NCBI RefSeq assembly: GCF_001703635.1
Contig: NZ_LQZT01000002.1
Span: 8,898 to 72,005, forward strand
DNA from: Parahoeflea olei
Lineage (GTDB): Bacteria; Pseudomonadota; Alphaproteobacteria; Rhizobiales; Rhizobiaceae
Reading direction: 5' to 3'
DNA: 63,108 nt
Of the stretch, positions 8,476-18,353 are shown piece by piece. The translations under genes were made by a program, and so were the position numbers. Position 1 is the first letter of the stretch, and every line of letters starts with the position of its first letter. A model generated the notes under the pieces. It saw only the letters and a program-made list of their open reading frames with translations, was not told where the DNA came from and did not search any database.

Positions 8476-10302
8476 TCAGGCCGCGCTGGCGCCGGCCTTG
8501 GCGAAGCGCTTGCGGTCGTTGGCGTCGAGATAGCGCTTGCGCAGCCGGATCGACTTCGGCGTGACTTCCATCAGCTCGTCGTCCTGGATCCAGGACAGCG
8601 CCCGGTCCAGCGTCATGCGAATCGGCGGGGTAAGTTTCACCGCCTCGTCCTTGCCGGCCGAGCGGATGTTGGTGAGCTGCTTGCCCTTGAGCACGTTGAC
8701 CTCGAGGTCGTTGTCGCGGGTGTGGATGCCGATGATCATGCCCATATAGACCTTGTCGCCCGGCTCGATGATCATCGGACCGCGGTCCTCGAGGTTGAAC
8801 ATGGCATAGGCCACGGCCTCGCCGGCCATGTTGGACAGAAGCACGCCGTTGGTGCGGCCGCCGATCTCGCCCTTGTAGGCCTGGTAGCCGTGGAACAGCC
8901 GGTTCATCACCGCAGTGCCGCGGGTGTCGGTCAGCAGTTCCGACTGGTAGCCGATCAGGCCGCGGGTCGGCGCATGGAAGACCAGGCGCACGCGGTTGCC
9001 GCCCGAGGGGCGCAGTTCCGTCATTTCCGCCTTGCGCTCGGACATCTTCTGCACGACCACGCCGGAATGCTCCTCGTCGACGTCGATCACGACCTCCTCG
9101 ATCGGCTCCATCAGCTGCCCCGAGTCGTCCTTGTGCATGACTACGCGCGGACGCGAGACGGCAAGCTCGAAGCCCTCGCGGCGCATGGTCTCGATCAGCA
9201 CGGCGAGCTGCAATTCGCCCCGGCCCGACACGTAGAACGAATCCTTGCCTTCCGATTCCTCGATCTTGAGCGCCACATTGCCTTCGGCTTCCTTCAGCAG
9301 CCGGTCGCGGATGACGCGGCTCGTCACCTTGTCGCCCTCGGTGCCGGCGAGCGGCGAATCATTGACCATGAAGGTCATGGTGACCGTCGGCGGATCGATC
9401 GGCTGCGCGGTCAGCGGCTCGGCGACGGCCGGGTCGCAGAAGGTGTCGGCCACGGTGCCCTTGGACAGCCCGGCAATGGCGACGATGTCGCCGGCATGGG
9501 CCTCTTCCACCGGCTTGCGCTCGAGACCGCGGAAGGCGAGGATCTTGGAGATCCGGCCGCTTTCGATCTGCTTGCCTTCGGCGTTGAGCACCTTGACCGA
9601 CTGGTTCGGCTTGATCGAGCCGGAATGGATGCGGCCGGTGATGATGCGGCCCAGGAACGGGTTGGCTTCGAGAATCGTGCCGATCATCTTGAACGGACCT
9701 TCGGCTACCGTGGGCTCGGGCACGTGCTTGAGCACGAGGTCGAACAGCGGCGCCAGGCTGCCGCCATCGGCGGGGCGCTCGTGGCCGTCCGACATCCAGC
9801 CGTTGCGGCCCGAGCCGTAGAGGATCGGGAAATCGAGCTGCTCGTCGGTGGCGTCGAGGGCTGCGAACAGGTCGAAGACCTCGTTGATCACCTCGTCGGG
9901 GCGGCCGTCGGGACGGTCGATCTTGTTGATCGCGACGATCGGGCGGAGACCGACCTTCAGCGCCTTGCCGACCACGAACTTGGTCTGCGGCATCGGGCCC
10001 TCGGCGGCATCGACCAGCACGATCGCGCCATCCACCATCGACAGGATGCGCTCCACCTCGCCGCCGAAATCGGCGTGGCCGGGCGTGTCGACGATGTTAA
10101 TGCGCGTGCCCTTCCATTCCACCGAGGTGGCCTTGGCGAGAATGGTGATGCCGCGCTCCTTCTCGATGTCGCCCGAATCCATCGCGCGTTCCTGGACGCG
10201 TTCGTTTTCGCGGTAGACACCGGATTGCTTGAGCAGTTCGTCGACAAGCGTGGTCTTGCCATGGTCGACGTGGGCGATGATCGCGATATTGCGCAGGGAC
10301 AT
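8476..10302 (-). CDS. typA: Ribosome-associated translational GTPase TypA/BipA
   Basis: The 608-residue protein has the complete TypA architecture. The GTPase domain contains G1 'HVDHGKTT' (11-18), the G2/G3 region with 'RGITI' and '[16 protein letters not shown]', and G4 'NKID'. EF-Tu-like domain II and the EF-G-like domains follow, ending in the TypA-specific basic C-terminal domain. It binds the ribosome and is needed for 50S assembly and growth at low temperature or under stress. A hairpin (CGCCGGAT/ATCCGGCG) at 10333-10352 lies in its leader. The CAT-like gene follows on the same strand. Confidence 0.97.
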   Translation of the reverse strand: MSLRNIAIIAHVDHGKTTLVDELLKQSGVYRENERVQERAMDSGDIEKERGITILAKATSVEWKGTRINIVDTPGHADFGGEVERILSMVDGAIVLVDAAEGPMPQTKFVVGKALKVGLRPIVAINKIDRPDGRPDEVINEVFDLFAALDATDEQLDFPILYGSGRNGWMSDGHERPADGGSLAPLFDLVLKHVPEPTVAEGPFKMIGTILEANPFLGRIITGRIHSGSIKPNQSVKVLNAEGKQIESGRISKILAFRGLERKPVEEAHAGDIVAIAGLSKGTVADTFCDPAVAEPLTAQPIDPPTVTMTFMVNDSPLAGTEGDKVTSRVIRDRLLKEAEGNVALKIEESEGKDSFYVSGRGELQLAVLIETMRREGFELAVSRPRVVMHKDDSGQLMEPIEEVVIDVDEEHSGVVVQKMSERKAEMTELRPSGGNRVRLVFHAPTRGLIGYQSELLTDTRGTAVMNRLFHGYQAYKGEIGGRTNGVLLSNMAGEAVAYAMFNLEDRGPMIIEPGDKVYMGMIIGIHTRDNDLEVNVLKGKQLTNIRSAGKDEAVKLTPPIRMTLDRALSWIQDDELMEVTPKSIRLRKRYLDANDRKRFAKAGASAA

Positions 10303-10612
10303 GGATCAGGTCTCGTTCTGGAGAATACAAAACGCCGGATGAGGATCCGGCGGAAGCCGGCAGGGGCCGGGATTTGCGCGGCTTATACAGGGTTTCTTGC
10401 AGATGCGAAAGGGGCCTGCGCGACACCGGTTCAATGCCGAAAAGGACGGGCAGCGAATGCCCGCTTCGCTTTCGTCGTTCCGGAAACGGAATAAAATCAC
10501 GGGGCCGGCGGACCGGATCCGGCGCAAGCGACGGGGCTGGCTGGCGCACCTGTTTTGCCGATCCCGGGGCGATGGTGTATCACGGATGCGTGTCAGCCAG
10601 CGGGAGGAAACC

Positions 10613-11194
10613 ATGCGGAAACTGCAGGCGCAGGGCATTCACCACATCACCCTGGTGGGCGCGGACCGCCAGACCTCGATCGATTTCTGGGAAGGCGTGC
10701 TCGGCATGCCCTTCGTCTTCGAGCAGCCCAATCTCGACGACGAGACGGAAAGCCATCTTTATTTCGATCCCGGCGACGGGAGGCTGATCACCATCTTCAC
10801 CAATGAAGAGCGGAAGCCGGACCGCCGCCGCACCTCGACCGAGCCCGGCGCGGTGCATCACCTGGCGCTCAATGTCTCACGCGCCAGCTTCGCCCAGGCC
10901 GTCGAACGGCTCGACGAGCGCGGCATCCGCCATTCCGGCGTCAAGGACCGCGGCTTCATGGATTCGATCTATTTCACCGATCCGCTCGGCCTCCTGATCG
11001 AGCTTGCGAGCTACCGGTTCGAGCCGCCTCACGGGTCGACACATGCCGAGGTCCTCAACGAAGCCCACAAGCTGCGGGTCGCGCGCGGCGACCGGGCTAT
11101 TGCCGACATCCATCTCGCGGATGCGATCGAGGCGATCGTCCGGCGTACCCGGTCGTCGCTGTCGGACGACCGGGAGCCGAAACAGGCCTGGTAG
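10613..11194 (+). CDS. Vicinal oxygen chelate (glyoxalase/dioxygenase-like) protein
   Basis: The 193-residue protein has one VOC module (two beta-alpha-beta-beta-beta units) at residues ~5-140. Metal-ligand candidates are His10/His11 in 'GIHHITLVGAD', His82/His83 in 'AVHHLALNVS' and the Glu of 'LIELASYRF'. 'TDPLGLLIELASY' is the typical C-terminal strand of ring-cleavage dioxygenase-like members. Residues ~150-193 are a basic helical tail. Start at 10613 follows GGGAGG; longer frames to 10397 run into typA leader sequence. Substrate unknown. Confidence 0.82.
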   Translation: MRKLQAQGIHHITLVGADRQTSIDFWEGVLGMPFVFEQPNLDDETESHLYFDPGDGRLITIFTNEERKPDRRRTSTEPGAVHHLALNVSRASFAQAVERLDERGIRHSGVKDRGFMDSIYFTDPLGLLIELASYRFEPPHGSTHAEVLNEAHKLRVARGDRAIADIHLADAIEAIVRRTRSSLSDDREPKQAW

Positions 11195-11212
11195 GGCGGG
11201 CGCGGCCCGGGC

Positions 11213-13261
11213 TCAGGCGAGCCCGCGCTTTTCCAGCATCGCGGTGGCGTCCGGCATGCGGCCGCGGAAGGCCTGGTAGAGCTCGGCCGGATCGCGCGAG
11301 CCGCCGGCCGCATAGACATGGGTCTTGAGCTTTTCCGCCGTTCCGGCGTCGAACGGGTCGCCGGTCTCCTCGAAGGCGGCAAAGGCGTCGGCATCGAGCA
11401 CTTCCGACCACATGTAGGAATAATAGCCCGCCGAATAGCCTTCGCCCGAGAACACATGCAGGAAATGCGGGCTCGCATGGCGCATGACGATGGCCTCGGG
11501 CATGCCGAGCCTTTTCAGCGTCTCGGCCTCGAAGGCGGCCGGCTCCGGCTTGTCGCCCGCCGTGTGCCAGGCCATGTCGACCAACGCCGAGGCGGTGAAT
11601 TCGACCGCGGCGAAGCCGGCATTGAAGGTCTGCGCGGCCAGCACCTTGTCGAGCAGCGCCTTCGGGATCGGCTCGCCGGTGCGGTAGTGCCGGGCGTGCT
11701 TTTCGAGGATTTCCGGCACGGTGAGCCAATGCTCATAGAGCTGCGAGGGCAGTTCCACGAAATCGCGGCTCACGGACGTGCCCGAAAGCGAGGGATAGGT
11801 CACGTCGGACAGCATGCCGTGCAGGGCATGGCCGAACTCGTGAAACAGCGTGCGCGCGTCGTCGAGCGAGAGCAGCGCCTCCTGGCCCGCGGCCGGCTTG
11901 GCGAAATTCATCACGTTGACGACGATCGGGTTGCGGCCGATGCCTTCGGGCCGGGCGAGGCCGTCCTGGCTCTGCAGCGCGCTCATCCAGGCGCCGGAGC
12001 GCTTGGAGGGCCGGGCAAAATAGTCGGCGATGAAGGTGGCGATGGTGGCGCCATCGCGGTTTTTGACCTCGAACACCCGCGCCTCCGGGTGCGGCCCGCG
12101 CAGCTCCTTGCGTTCCGTCATGGTCACGCCGAACAGCCGGTTGGCGACGTCGAAACAGGCCTCGATCATGCGGGTGAGCGGGAAATAGGGTTTGAGCTCA
12201 TCGGCCGAGAAGGCGAATCGCTGCGCTTTCAGCTTTTCGGCGTAATAGCGCCAGTCCCAGGCCGCGACCTCGTGGTTGCCGCCCTCTTCGGCGATCAGAG
12301 CCGCGAGATCTGACTGGTCGGCCTCGGCCGACCTGACCGCGCGGCTCCAGACGTCGCCGAGCAGCTCTTCCACTGCCTCGGGCGTCTTGGCCATGGTGTC
12401 GTCGAGCTTGTAGGCCGCGTAGCTCTCGTAGCCGAGCAGCTTTGCCTTCTCGGCGCGGAGCGCGATGATTTCCGAGATCAGCGGCGCATTGTCGGTGACC
12501 CCGCCCTTCGCGCCGCGCGCGGTCCAGGCCCTGAAGGCGGTCTCGCGCAGGTCGCGCCGCGCGCTTGCGGCGAGAAACGGCTCGATGATCGAGCGCGACA
12601 GGGTCACGGCATACTTGCCCGGGTGGCCGCGGTCTTCGGCGACGGCGGCCATCGCCGCACGCAGGTCCTCCGACAGGCCGGCGAGGTCGTCGCCGTCTTC
12701 GAGCAGCATCAGGTAATCGCTTTCGTCGGCGAGCACGTTCTGGCCGAATTTGGCGCCGAGCCCGGCAAGCGTCTCGCCCACTTGCGCGAGCCGCGCCTGG
12801 CCGTCGGCATCGAGCCCGGCGCCGGACTTGATGAAGGATTTCCAGATCCGTTCGAGCAGCCGGTCCTGTTCGGGCGTGAGGCCGAGCTCCGCCCGCGCCT
12901 GGTACAGCGCGTCGACCCGTCCGAACAGCGCCTTGTTCATGGCGATCTTCGAGTAATGCCGCGACATGCGCGGCGCGATCTCGCGTTCGAGCGCCTGGAT
13001 CACCGCATTGGTGTCGGTCCCGGCCCGGTTCCAGAACAGCGCCGAAACCTTCGACAGCTTGTCGCCGGCGCGTTCCAGCGCCTCGAGCGTGTTTTCGAAA
13101 TCGGGCTCGGCGGGATTGTCCGCGATCGCGGCGATTTCGGCGTCATGCTCGGCGAAGGCGGTTTCGAAGGCCGGGGCGAAATCGGCGTCGGTGATCCGGT
13201 CGAACTGCGGCAGGCCGAGCGGGCCGGACCAGTCGAACACGGGGGAAGCGGATGCGGTCAT
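11213..13261 (-). CDS. M3 family oligopeptidase (Dcp/OpdA type)
   Basis: The 682-residue zinc metallopeptidase has the M3 motif HEFGH at about residues 474-478, followed by 'ALHGMLSDVTYPSLSGTSVSRDFVELPSQLYEHW', where the downstream Glu is the third zinc ligand. The size and the all-helical N-terminal half fit peptidyl-dipeptidase Dcp/oligopeptidase A, cytoplasmic enzymes that degrade short peptides, including cleaved signal peptides. The ATG at 13261 starts MTASASPVFDW; the frame upstream to 13345 has no good ribosome site. It lies 3' of argG on the same strand. Confidence 0.92.
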   Translation of the reverse strand: MTASASPVFDWSGPLGLPQFDRITDADFAPAFETAFAEHDAEIAAIADNPAEPDFENTLEALERAGDKLSKVSALFWNRAGTDTNAVIQALEREIAPRMSRHYSKIAMNKALFGRVDALYQARAELGLTPEQDRLLERIWKSFIKSGAGLDADGQARLAQVGETLAGLGAKFGQNVLADESDYLMLLEDGDDLAGLSEDLRAAMAAVAEDRGHPGKYAVTLSRSIIEPFLAASARRDLRETAFRAWTARGAKGGVTDNAPLISEIIALRAEKAKLLGYESYAAYKLDDTMAKTPEAVEELLGDVWSRAVRSAEADQSDLAALIAEEGGNHEVAAWDWRYYAEKLKAQRFAFSADELKPYFPLTRMIEACFDVANRLFGVTMTERKELRGPHPEARVFEVKNRDGATIATFIADYFARPSKRSGAWMSALQSQDGLARPEGIGRNPIVVNVMNFAKPAAGQEALLSLDDARTLFHEFGHALHGMLSDVTYPSLSGTSVSRDFVELPSQLYEHWLTVPEILEKHARHYRTGEPIPKALLDKVLAAQTFNAGFAAVEFTASALVDMAWHTAGDKPEPAAFEAETLKRLGMPEAIVMRHASPHFLHVFSGEGYSAGYYSYMWSEVLDADAFAAFEETGDPFDAGTAEKLKTHVYAAGGSRDPAELYQAFRGRMPDATAMLEKRGLA

Positions 13262-13343
13262 GAAGGGCTCCTTGTGGTCGCCCTTCATGTAAGCCCGCTG
13301 CCGTCCGGGGACAAGGCGGCGGGGGCCGATCGGCCCGAAACGC

Positions 13344-13376
13344 AAACGGGGCGGGACCCGTCCGGCCCCGCCCCGC
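13344..13376 (-). terminator. Hairpin downstream of argG
   Basis: CGGGGCGGG (13347-13355) and CCCGCCCCG (13367-13375) form a 9-bp GC stem with an 11-nt loop. Read on the minus strand it sits 25 nt after the argG stop and is followed by a short T-rich stretch (TTTGCGTTT). It probably terminates argG before the M3 peptidase gene. Confidence 0.5.
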
Positions 13377-13400
13377 AGATTGATGCGCCTGCTTCCGGTG

Positions 13401-14624
13401 TCAGGCCTTGCGGTCCCGTGCAGCCAGCGTCCGGAGCCTGAGCGCGTTCAGGCGGATGAAGCCCGCCGCGTCCTTCTGGTCGTAGGCGCCGCGGTCGTCC
13501 TCGAAGGTGACCAGCGCGTCGGAATAGAGCGACTTGGCGCTCTCGCGGCCGGTCACCATCACATTGCCCTTGTAGAGCTTGAGCGTGACTTCGCCTTCCA
13601 CGTGCTTCTGGCTGTGGTCGATGGCCGCCTGCAGCATTTCGCGCTCGGGCGAGAACCAGAAGCCGTAATAGATCAGCTCCGCATAGCGTGGCATCAGCTC
13701 GTCCTTGAGATGCGCCGCACCGCGGTCGAGCGTGATCGATTCCATCGCCCGGTGCGCGGCGAGCAGGATGGTGCCGCCCGGGGTCTCGTAGACGCCGCGC
13801 GACTTCATGCCGACGAAGCGGTTCTCGACCAGATCGAGCCGGCCGATGCCGTTGTCGCGGCCGTAATTGTTGAGTGCTGCGAGCAGCGTCGCCGGGCTCA
13901 TGCGCTCGCCATTGATCGACACGGCGTCACCCTGCTCGAAGCCGATCTTGATGACGGTCGGCGTGTCGGGCGCGCTTTCGGGCGAGATCGTGCGCATGTG
14001 CACATATTCGGGCGCCTCGACGCTCGGATCTTCCAGCACCTTGCCCTCGGAGGACGAGTGCAGCAGGTTGGCGTCGACCGAGAACGGGGCCTCGCCCTTC
14101 TTGTCCTTGGAGACCGGGATCTGGTGGGCTTCGGCGAAGTTGATCAGATCGGTGCGGCTCTTGAACGACCAGTCGCGCCAGGGCGCGATGATCTTGATGT
14201 CGGGGTTGAGCGCATAGGCCGACAGCTCGAAGCGGACCTGGTCGTTGCCCTTGCCGGTGGCGCCATGGGCGATCGCGTCGGCGCCGGTCTCGCGGGCGAT
14301 CTCGACCAGCCGCTTGGAAATCAGCGGCCGGGCGATCGAGGTGCCGAGCAGGTAGACGCCCTCATAGACGGCATTGGCGCGGAACATCGGGAACACGAAG
14401 TCGCGCACGAATTCCTCGCGCACGTCCTCGATATAGATTTCCTTGATGCCGAGCATCTCGGCCTTCTTGCGCGCCGGCTCCAGTTCCTCGCCCTGGCCGA
14501 GATCGGCGGTGAAGGTGACGACTTCGGCGCCGAGTTCGGTCTGCAGCCATTTGAGAATGATCGAGGTGTCGAGACCGCCCGAATAGGCGAGAACGACTTT
14601 CTTGACGTCCTTGTGCGATGCCAT
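13401..14624 (-). CDS. argG: Argininosuccinate synthase
   Basis: The 407-residue enzyme joins citrulline and aspartate with ATP to make argininosuccinate, the penultimate step of arginine synthesis. The N-terminal PP-loop '[10 protein letters not shown]' (12-21) binds ATP pyrophosphate. '[13 protein letters not shown]' and the C-terminal '[15 protein letters not shown]' match the tetrameric ArgG family. Length is standard. The gene stands alone between the M3 peptidase gene and a divergent SDR gene. Confidence 0.97.
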   Translation of the reverse strand: MASHKDVKKVVLAYSGGLDTSIILKWLQTELGAEVVTFTADLGQGEELEPARKKAEMLGIKEIYIEDVREEFVRDFVFPMFRANAVYEGVYLLGTSIARPLISKRLVEIARETGADAIAHGATGKGNDQVRFELSAYALNPDIKIIAPWRDWSFKSRTDLINFAEAHQIPVSKDKKGEAPFSVDANLLHSSSEGKVLEDPSVEAPEYVHMRTISPESAPDTPTVIKIGFEQGDAVSINGERMSPATLLAALNNYGRDNGIGRLDLVENRFVGMKSRGVYETPGGTILLAAHRAMESITLDRGAAHLKDELMPRYAELIYYGFWFSPEREMLQAAIDHSQKHVEGEVTLKLYKGNVMVTGRESAKSLYSDALVTFEDDRGAYDQKDAAGFIRLNALRLRTLAARDRKA

Positions 14625-14805
14625 GGATACTGTCTTCCTGTTCAGATGCTTCGGTCCCGAAGGCGCTGGCTTTCGGGCGGCTTGGATTTCGCGGCACTTT
14701 TAGCCGGTTTGCGCCGCCATGCAAGGGTCAAGCCCGCTCGCGGTGCGCCTGCCGGGCGGCAACAGGCCCGGCATCCGGCTTGCCGCAGGCATGGAGGAGA
14801 CAGCA

Positions 14806-15660
14806 ATGACCCATTTTGATGAAGTGGCGGACACCGGCAAGGTGGCACTGGTCACGGGCGCGGCATCCGGTATCGGGCTCGCCGCAGCGCAAATCTTCGC
14901 GGCGCGCGGCATGTGCGTGGTGATGGTCGATGTCGACCGCGAGCGGCTGGCCGCCGCCGAGGCGGAAGTTGGGCGCCACGCGGCAAGCCCGGCCACCGAT
15001 GTCGTGTCGATCCAGACCGATGTCAGCGATCCCGATGCGGTGCAGGCGCTCGAACATGCGGTGATCAAGCGGTTCGGCCGCGTGCATCTGCTGATGAACA
15101 ATGCCGGCATCCAGCCCGGCAGCTCGCTGTTCGGCCCGCAGGCGAACTGGGACCGGGTGCTCGGCGTCAACCTGATGGGCGTCATCCACGGCACCCGGGT
15201 GTTCGGCCCCGGCATGATCGCCCACGGCAAGCCGGCGATGATCATCAACACCGGCTCCAAGCAGGGCATCACCACCCCGCCCGGCGATCCCGCCTACAAT
15301 GTCGCCAAGGCCGGGGTGAAAGCCTTTACCGAGGCGCTGGCGCATGAGTTGCGCACCACCGAAGGCTGCCGCGTGAGCGCGCATCTCTTGATCCCCGGCT
15401 TCGTCTACACGCCGCTCACCGCCAACGGCCGCACCGAAAAGCCCGATGCCGCCTGGACGCCGGAGCAGACGGTGGCCTTCATGGTGGAAAGCCTCGGCCG
15501 CGGCGATTTCTACATCCTGTGCCCGGACAACGATGTCGACCGGGCGACCGACGAGAAGCGAATCGCCTGGGCCGCCGGCGACATCATCGAGAACCGGCCG
15601 CCGCTGTCGCGCTGGCATCCGGATTTCGCCGACAGGTTCAAAGCCTACCTGAAAGGGTAA
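14806..15660 (+). CDS. Short-chain dehydrogenase/reductase (SDR)
   Basis: The 284-residue classical SDR has a Rossmann fold with 'TGAASGIG' (18-25), 'NNAG' and the catalytic Tyr164-x3-Lys168 in 'AYNVAKAGV'. The Ser of 'NTGSKQGI' is the expected catalytic Ser. Asp at the end of strand 2 ('VMVDVDRERL') suggests NAD(H) preference. The extended C-terminus is rich in Trp and Pro. Substrate is not predictable. ATG 14806 follows GGAGGAGA; an in-frame ATG at 14791 would overlap that ribosome site. Confidence 0.88.
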   Translation: MTHFDEVADTGKVALVTGAASGIGLAAAQIFAARGMCVVMVDVDRERLAAAEAEVGRHAASPATDVVSIQTDVSDPDAVQALEHAVIKRFGRVHLLMNNAGIQPGSSLFGPQANWDRVLGVNLMGVIHGTRVFGPGMIAHGKPAMIINTGSKQGITTPPGDPAYNVAKAGVKAFTEALAHELRTTEGCRVSAHLLIPGFVYTPLTANGRTEKPDAAWTPEQTVAFMVESLGRGDFYILCPDNDVDRATDEKRIAWAAGDIIENRPPLSRWHPDFADRFKAYLKG

Positions 15661-15727
15661 TTTCCTGTCTTCACAACCTTTGTGGGATGTCCCATACTCT
15701 GTCCTGCATCCGGCAGGAGAGAGCGTC

Positions 15728-16540
15728 ATGACCACCTTCTATGCATGGGTCGTCCCGGCCTATTTCAGCGGCTCGCCCGTGGATCACACCTGGGTCACCA
15801 GCTACGACAATCGCGCCCATCCCTATGCGGACATTGCCGCGGTGAAGAAGGCGGGCCAGTCCAACTGGTATTGCTGGGGCGATTTTCATGCGAGCGGCGG
15901 CGCGTCGGGCCACCCCGACGGCTTCGTCGGCAGCCGCAAAGGGGCCGACCCGGTCGCCACCTGCCTGGTGCAGCCCAATCGGAGCTGCAATGACAGCCCG
16001 GCCGCGCGCGGCACGATCTTCAAATACGGCATTGACGGCGTCTGTCACCAGCTCGCCAACCAGGTGCTTTCCGCGACGGGAACGAAGGGCAAGGCACCGC
16101 TGACGGTGAAAGGGGTCCGGGGCTACGCCGTCAGCACATTCCTGTACGGCACCTATGGATTGCAACAGGCGGCCTGGCAGAGCAAACTTGAAAACTGTGC
16201 GGGGATCAAGCCGCTGCGCAGCATGCCCCGGACGGCGGAGGAGAGGATGGAGGAGTTTCCCGACGATTTCGAGGAGACCGCGCGGGCGGCATTGTCCGAC
16301 AAGCCCGAACTGCTCGCCCGGCTGATGGCGCTGCGCAGCGATGTGACCGCCTATACGGCGCGGCGGATGCCGGGCTTCTATCCGCCGGATGCGGATTTTC
16401 TCAATGCCCGCAACCAGCATCTGCTCGACCAGGCGGCGGCGCTGTTAGGTCCGGAGGACTTCTACAAGGTGTTCGGGATCGAGCCGGGCGAACGCGTCGA
16501 TGTCGTCGATCCGACCATCCTGGGATCGCAAGGGGATTGA
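15728..16540 (+). CDS. Uncharacterised Cys/His-motif protein
   Basis: The protein has 270 residues and no signal peptide. I do not recognise a named family with certainty. Visible features are an early 'VDHTWVTSYDN' (His20), 'WYCWGDFHASGGASGHPDGFVGS' (Cys49, His54), then 'GIDGVCHQLANQVL' (Cys106, His107) and 'GVRGYAVSTFLYGTYG'. After residue ~165 a charged helical region follows. An early His-Thr-hydrophobic strand followed by a helix-start Cys resembles permuted papain-fold (NlpC/P60-like) proteins, but this is only a resemblance. Start at 15728 is preceded by GGAGAGAGCGTC. Confidence 0.6.
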   Translation: MTTFYAWVVPAYFSGSPVDHTWVTSYDNRAHPYADIAAVKKAGQSNWYCWGDFHASGGASGHPDGFVGSRKGADPVATCLVQPNRSCNDSPAARGTIFKYGIDGVCHQLANQVLSATGTKGKAPLTVKGVRGYAVSTFLYGTYGLQQAAWQSKLENCAGIKPLRSMPRTAEERMEEFPDDFEETARAALSDKPELLARLMALRSDVTAYTARRMPGFYPPDADFLNARNQHLLDQAAALLGPEDFYKVFGIEPGERVDVVDPTILGSQGD

Positions 16541-16796
16541 CCCGGCCGAAAGGGGCTGACGCACACCGCGAAGACCTGCGTCGCGGCAGGTCGCCGCGCG
16601 CGGTGTCGAATTTCCGGGTGCCCCCGGTCCGGGTCCACGACAGCGCTCCGGCCCGCCATTCTAACCATCTGAAAATGTAACTATATTCGCGCGTATCCGG
16701 CCCCGGAAACTCCAAATCACTTGATGCAGATCAAGAAACTCGCGACCTGCTCGACTAGGAAGGATCATCGACTAACGATGACCTCAGGGGCTTGAA
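16541..16796. other. Non-coding region upstream of ompW
   Basis: The 256 bp between two co-oriented genes hold no convincing reading frame. The distal half is AT-richer than its surroundings, with a TATATT-like stretch near 16682, and contains the FNR-type box at 16721-16734. It is best read as the ompW promoter region. Confidence 0.5.
16721..16734. promoter_or_regulatory. FNR/FixK-type box upstream of ompW
   Basis: TTGATGCAGATCAA is a perfect TTGAT-N4-ATCAA dyad, the consensus site of FNR/FixK-type CRP-family regulators. It lies 63 bp upstream of the ompW ATG. OmpW is a known target of oxygen-dependent regulation in other proteobacteria, which makes the site plausible. Activation or repression cannot be told from sequence alone. 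Confidence 0.7.
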
Positions 16797-17480
16797 ATGG
16801 GACTTCACAAATTCACACTCGCAGCCGGCGGTTCGGCACTGGTGCTGGCACTTCTGGCGGCGACCGGAACGACGGCTGGTGCCGCCGACCTTTCCGAGCG
16901 CATGGGACCGGCGGCAGCCACCAGCCCTTGGCAGATCCGCGTGCGCGCGCTTGGCGTGATCACCGAGGACAAGGGCTATGTCAGCCAGATCCCGGGCTCG
17001 GGCCTCGAATATTCCGACACGGTCGTGCCGGAACTCGATATCAGCTATTTCTTCACCGACAACATCGCCGCTGAGCTGATCCTCGGCACCACCAAGGCCA
17101 ACATCACCGGTACCGATGCCATTTCCGGACTGGGCAAGGTCGGCGAGACCTGGCTTCTGCCGCCCACGCTGACGCTGCAGTATCATTTCACCGACTTCGG
17201 CGCCTTCAAGCCCTATGTCGGCGCGGGCGTGAACTACACGATGTTCTACAGCCAGGATGCGGCCGGCTCGCTGTCCAGCATCAAGGTCAAGGACACCTTC
17301 GGCGCCGCCGTGCAGGTCGGCTTCGACTACATGATCGACGACCACTGGGGCGTCAACTTCGACGTCAAGAAGCTGTTCCTGGAACCCGAATGGAACGGGG
17401 TCACCGGCGGCACGGCGATCTCCGGCAAGGCCAAGCTCAATCCCTGGCTGATCGGCACGGGTCTGACCTACCGCTTCTGA
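16797..17480 (+). CDS. ompW: OmpW-family outer membrane beta-barrel protein
   Basis: The 227-residue protein has a Sec signal peptide (about 1-29, cleavage near 'TAGAAD') and an eight-stranded barrel pattern ending in C-terminal Phe ('LIGTGLTYRF'), the outer-membrane assembly signal. OmpW markers are visible in 'WQIRVRALGVI', 'PELDISYFFTDNIAAELIL', 'LPPTLTLQYHF' and 'FKPYVGAGVNYT'. OmpW forms a narrow hydrophobic channel and is tied to respiratory and stress conditions. It has its own promoter region with an FNR-type box and its own terminator. Confidence 0.93.
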   Translation: MGLHKFTLAAGGSALVLALLAATGTTAGAADLSERMGPAAATSPWQIRVRALGVITEDKGYVSQIPGSGLEYSDTVVPELDISYFFTDNIAAELILGTTKANITGTDAISGLGKVGETWLLPPTLTLQYHFTDFGAFKPYVGAGVNYTMFYSQDAAGSLSSIKVKDTFGAAVQVGFDYMIDDHWGVNFDVKKLFLEPEWNGVTGGTAISGKAKLNPWLIGTGLTYRF

Positions 17481-17511
17481 TCCCGTCGCGAACCGCGGGG
17501 GCAATCCCCGG

Positions 17512-17550
17512 CAAACGCCCGGTCCATCTGCATGGACCGGGCGTTTGTGT
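17512..17550 (+). terminator. Terminator after ompW
   Basis: CAAACGCCCGGTCCAT (17512-17527) pairs perfectly with ATGGACCGGGCGTTTG (17532-17547) across a 4-nt loop, giving a 16-bp stem ending in a T-rich run. It lies about 30 nt after the ompW stop. Confidence 0.8.
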
Positions 17551-17693
17551 TTGGGGTCCGGGGAATAAGGCCCGGCCTTCCGCCGCAAGCTGACCGGTTC
17601 GGCCTTGCCTTTCGCCTCCGCGCATGGAATCGAATCCGTGTCCGTCCGGCATGGATATCCATGCGACCGCTTTCTCACGCCCGGAATTCCGCG

Positions 17694-18353
17694 ATGATCT
17701 TCGTTCCTGCCGCCTCCGATCTGCTCACATTCGTCCTGGCCTCGCTGCTGCTCGCGCTCACGCCCGGCCCGGACATGACGCTGTGGCTGAGCCGGACGCT
17801 GCGCGAGGGACGCGCGAGCGGGCTGATGACGCTCGCGGGCACCAGTCTCGGCATCGGCGTGCACACGATGCTGGTGGCCTTCGGGATCTCGGCGCTGATC
17901 GTCGCCTCGCCGCTGGCCTTCGTCGTGCTCAAGACCTTTGGGGCGGCCTACCTGCTCTGGCTCGCCATTCAGGCGCTCAGGCGCGGCTCGGGGCTCACGA
18001 TCGATGCGGGCGACGTCAAGGCGGCCGCGGCGGGGGCCGGCGCGTCGCTCTCGCGGGCGTTCTTCGCCGGCCTCTCGATCAATCTTCTGAACCCGAAGAT
18101 CATCATCTTCTTCATGACCTTCCTGCCGCAATTCGTGAGCGTCAGCGACCCGCATGTGACCGGCAAGCTGATCTTCCTCGGCGTGCTGTTCGTGTTCATC
18201 GGGTTGCCGATCGGCATTCTGGTTGTGCTGGGCGCGCATGGGCTTTCGGCCTGGCTCCGGCGCAAGCCGCAGGTGATGCGGGTCGTCGACTACGTGTTCG
18301 CGGGGGTGTTTTCGCTGTTTGCGGTCCGGATCCTGATGGCGCAGGCGCGCTGA
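17694..18353 (+). CDS. LysE/RhtB-family exporter
   Basis: The 219-residue inner membrane protein has about six membrane segments. The diagnostic N-terminal loop 'ALTPGPDMTLWLSRTLREGRASGLMTLAGTSLGIGVH' (about 20-57) matches the LysE family signature with P-G-P, and 'LSINLLNPKIIIFFMTFLPQF' is the second family motif. These proteins export amino acids or derivatives. ATG 17694 places the first helix at the N-terminus; the upstream frame overlaps the ompW terminator. Its stop abuts the stop of a convergent gene. Confidence 0.9.
   Translation: MIFVPAASDLLTFVLASLLLALTPGPDMTLWLSRTLREGRASGLMTLAGTSLGIGVHTMLVAFGISALIVASPLAFVVLKTFGAAYLLWLAIQALRRGSGLTIDAGDVKAAAAGAGASLSRAFFAGLSINLLNPKIIIFFMTFLPQFVSVSDPHVTGKLIFLGVLFVFIGLPIGILVVLGAHGLSAWLRRKPQVMRVVDYVFAGVFSLFAVRILMAQAR

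Noticed and set aside
8335..10494. A plus-strand open frame of about 719 codons opposite typA
   Set aside because: Antisense shadow of typA: repeated His/Asp/Gly-rich stretches, no motif, no ribosome site.
17620..17645. A possible tRNA T-loop (AATCGAATCC)
   Set aside because: No acceptor stem or anticodon arm can be folded around it, and it lies just upstream of the LysE-type gene.
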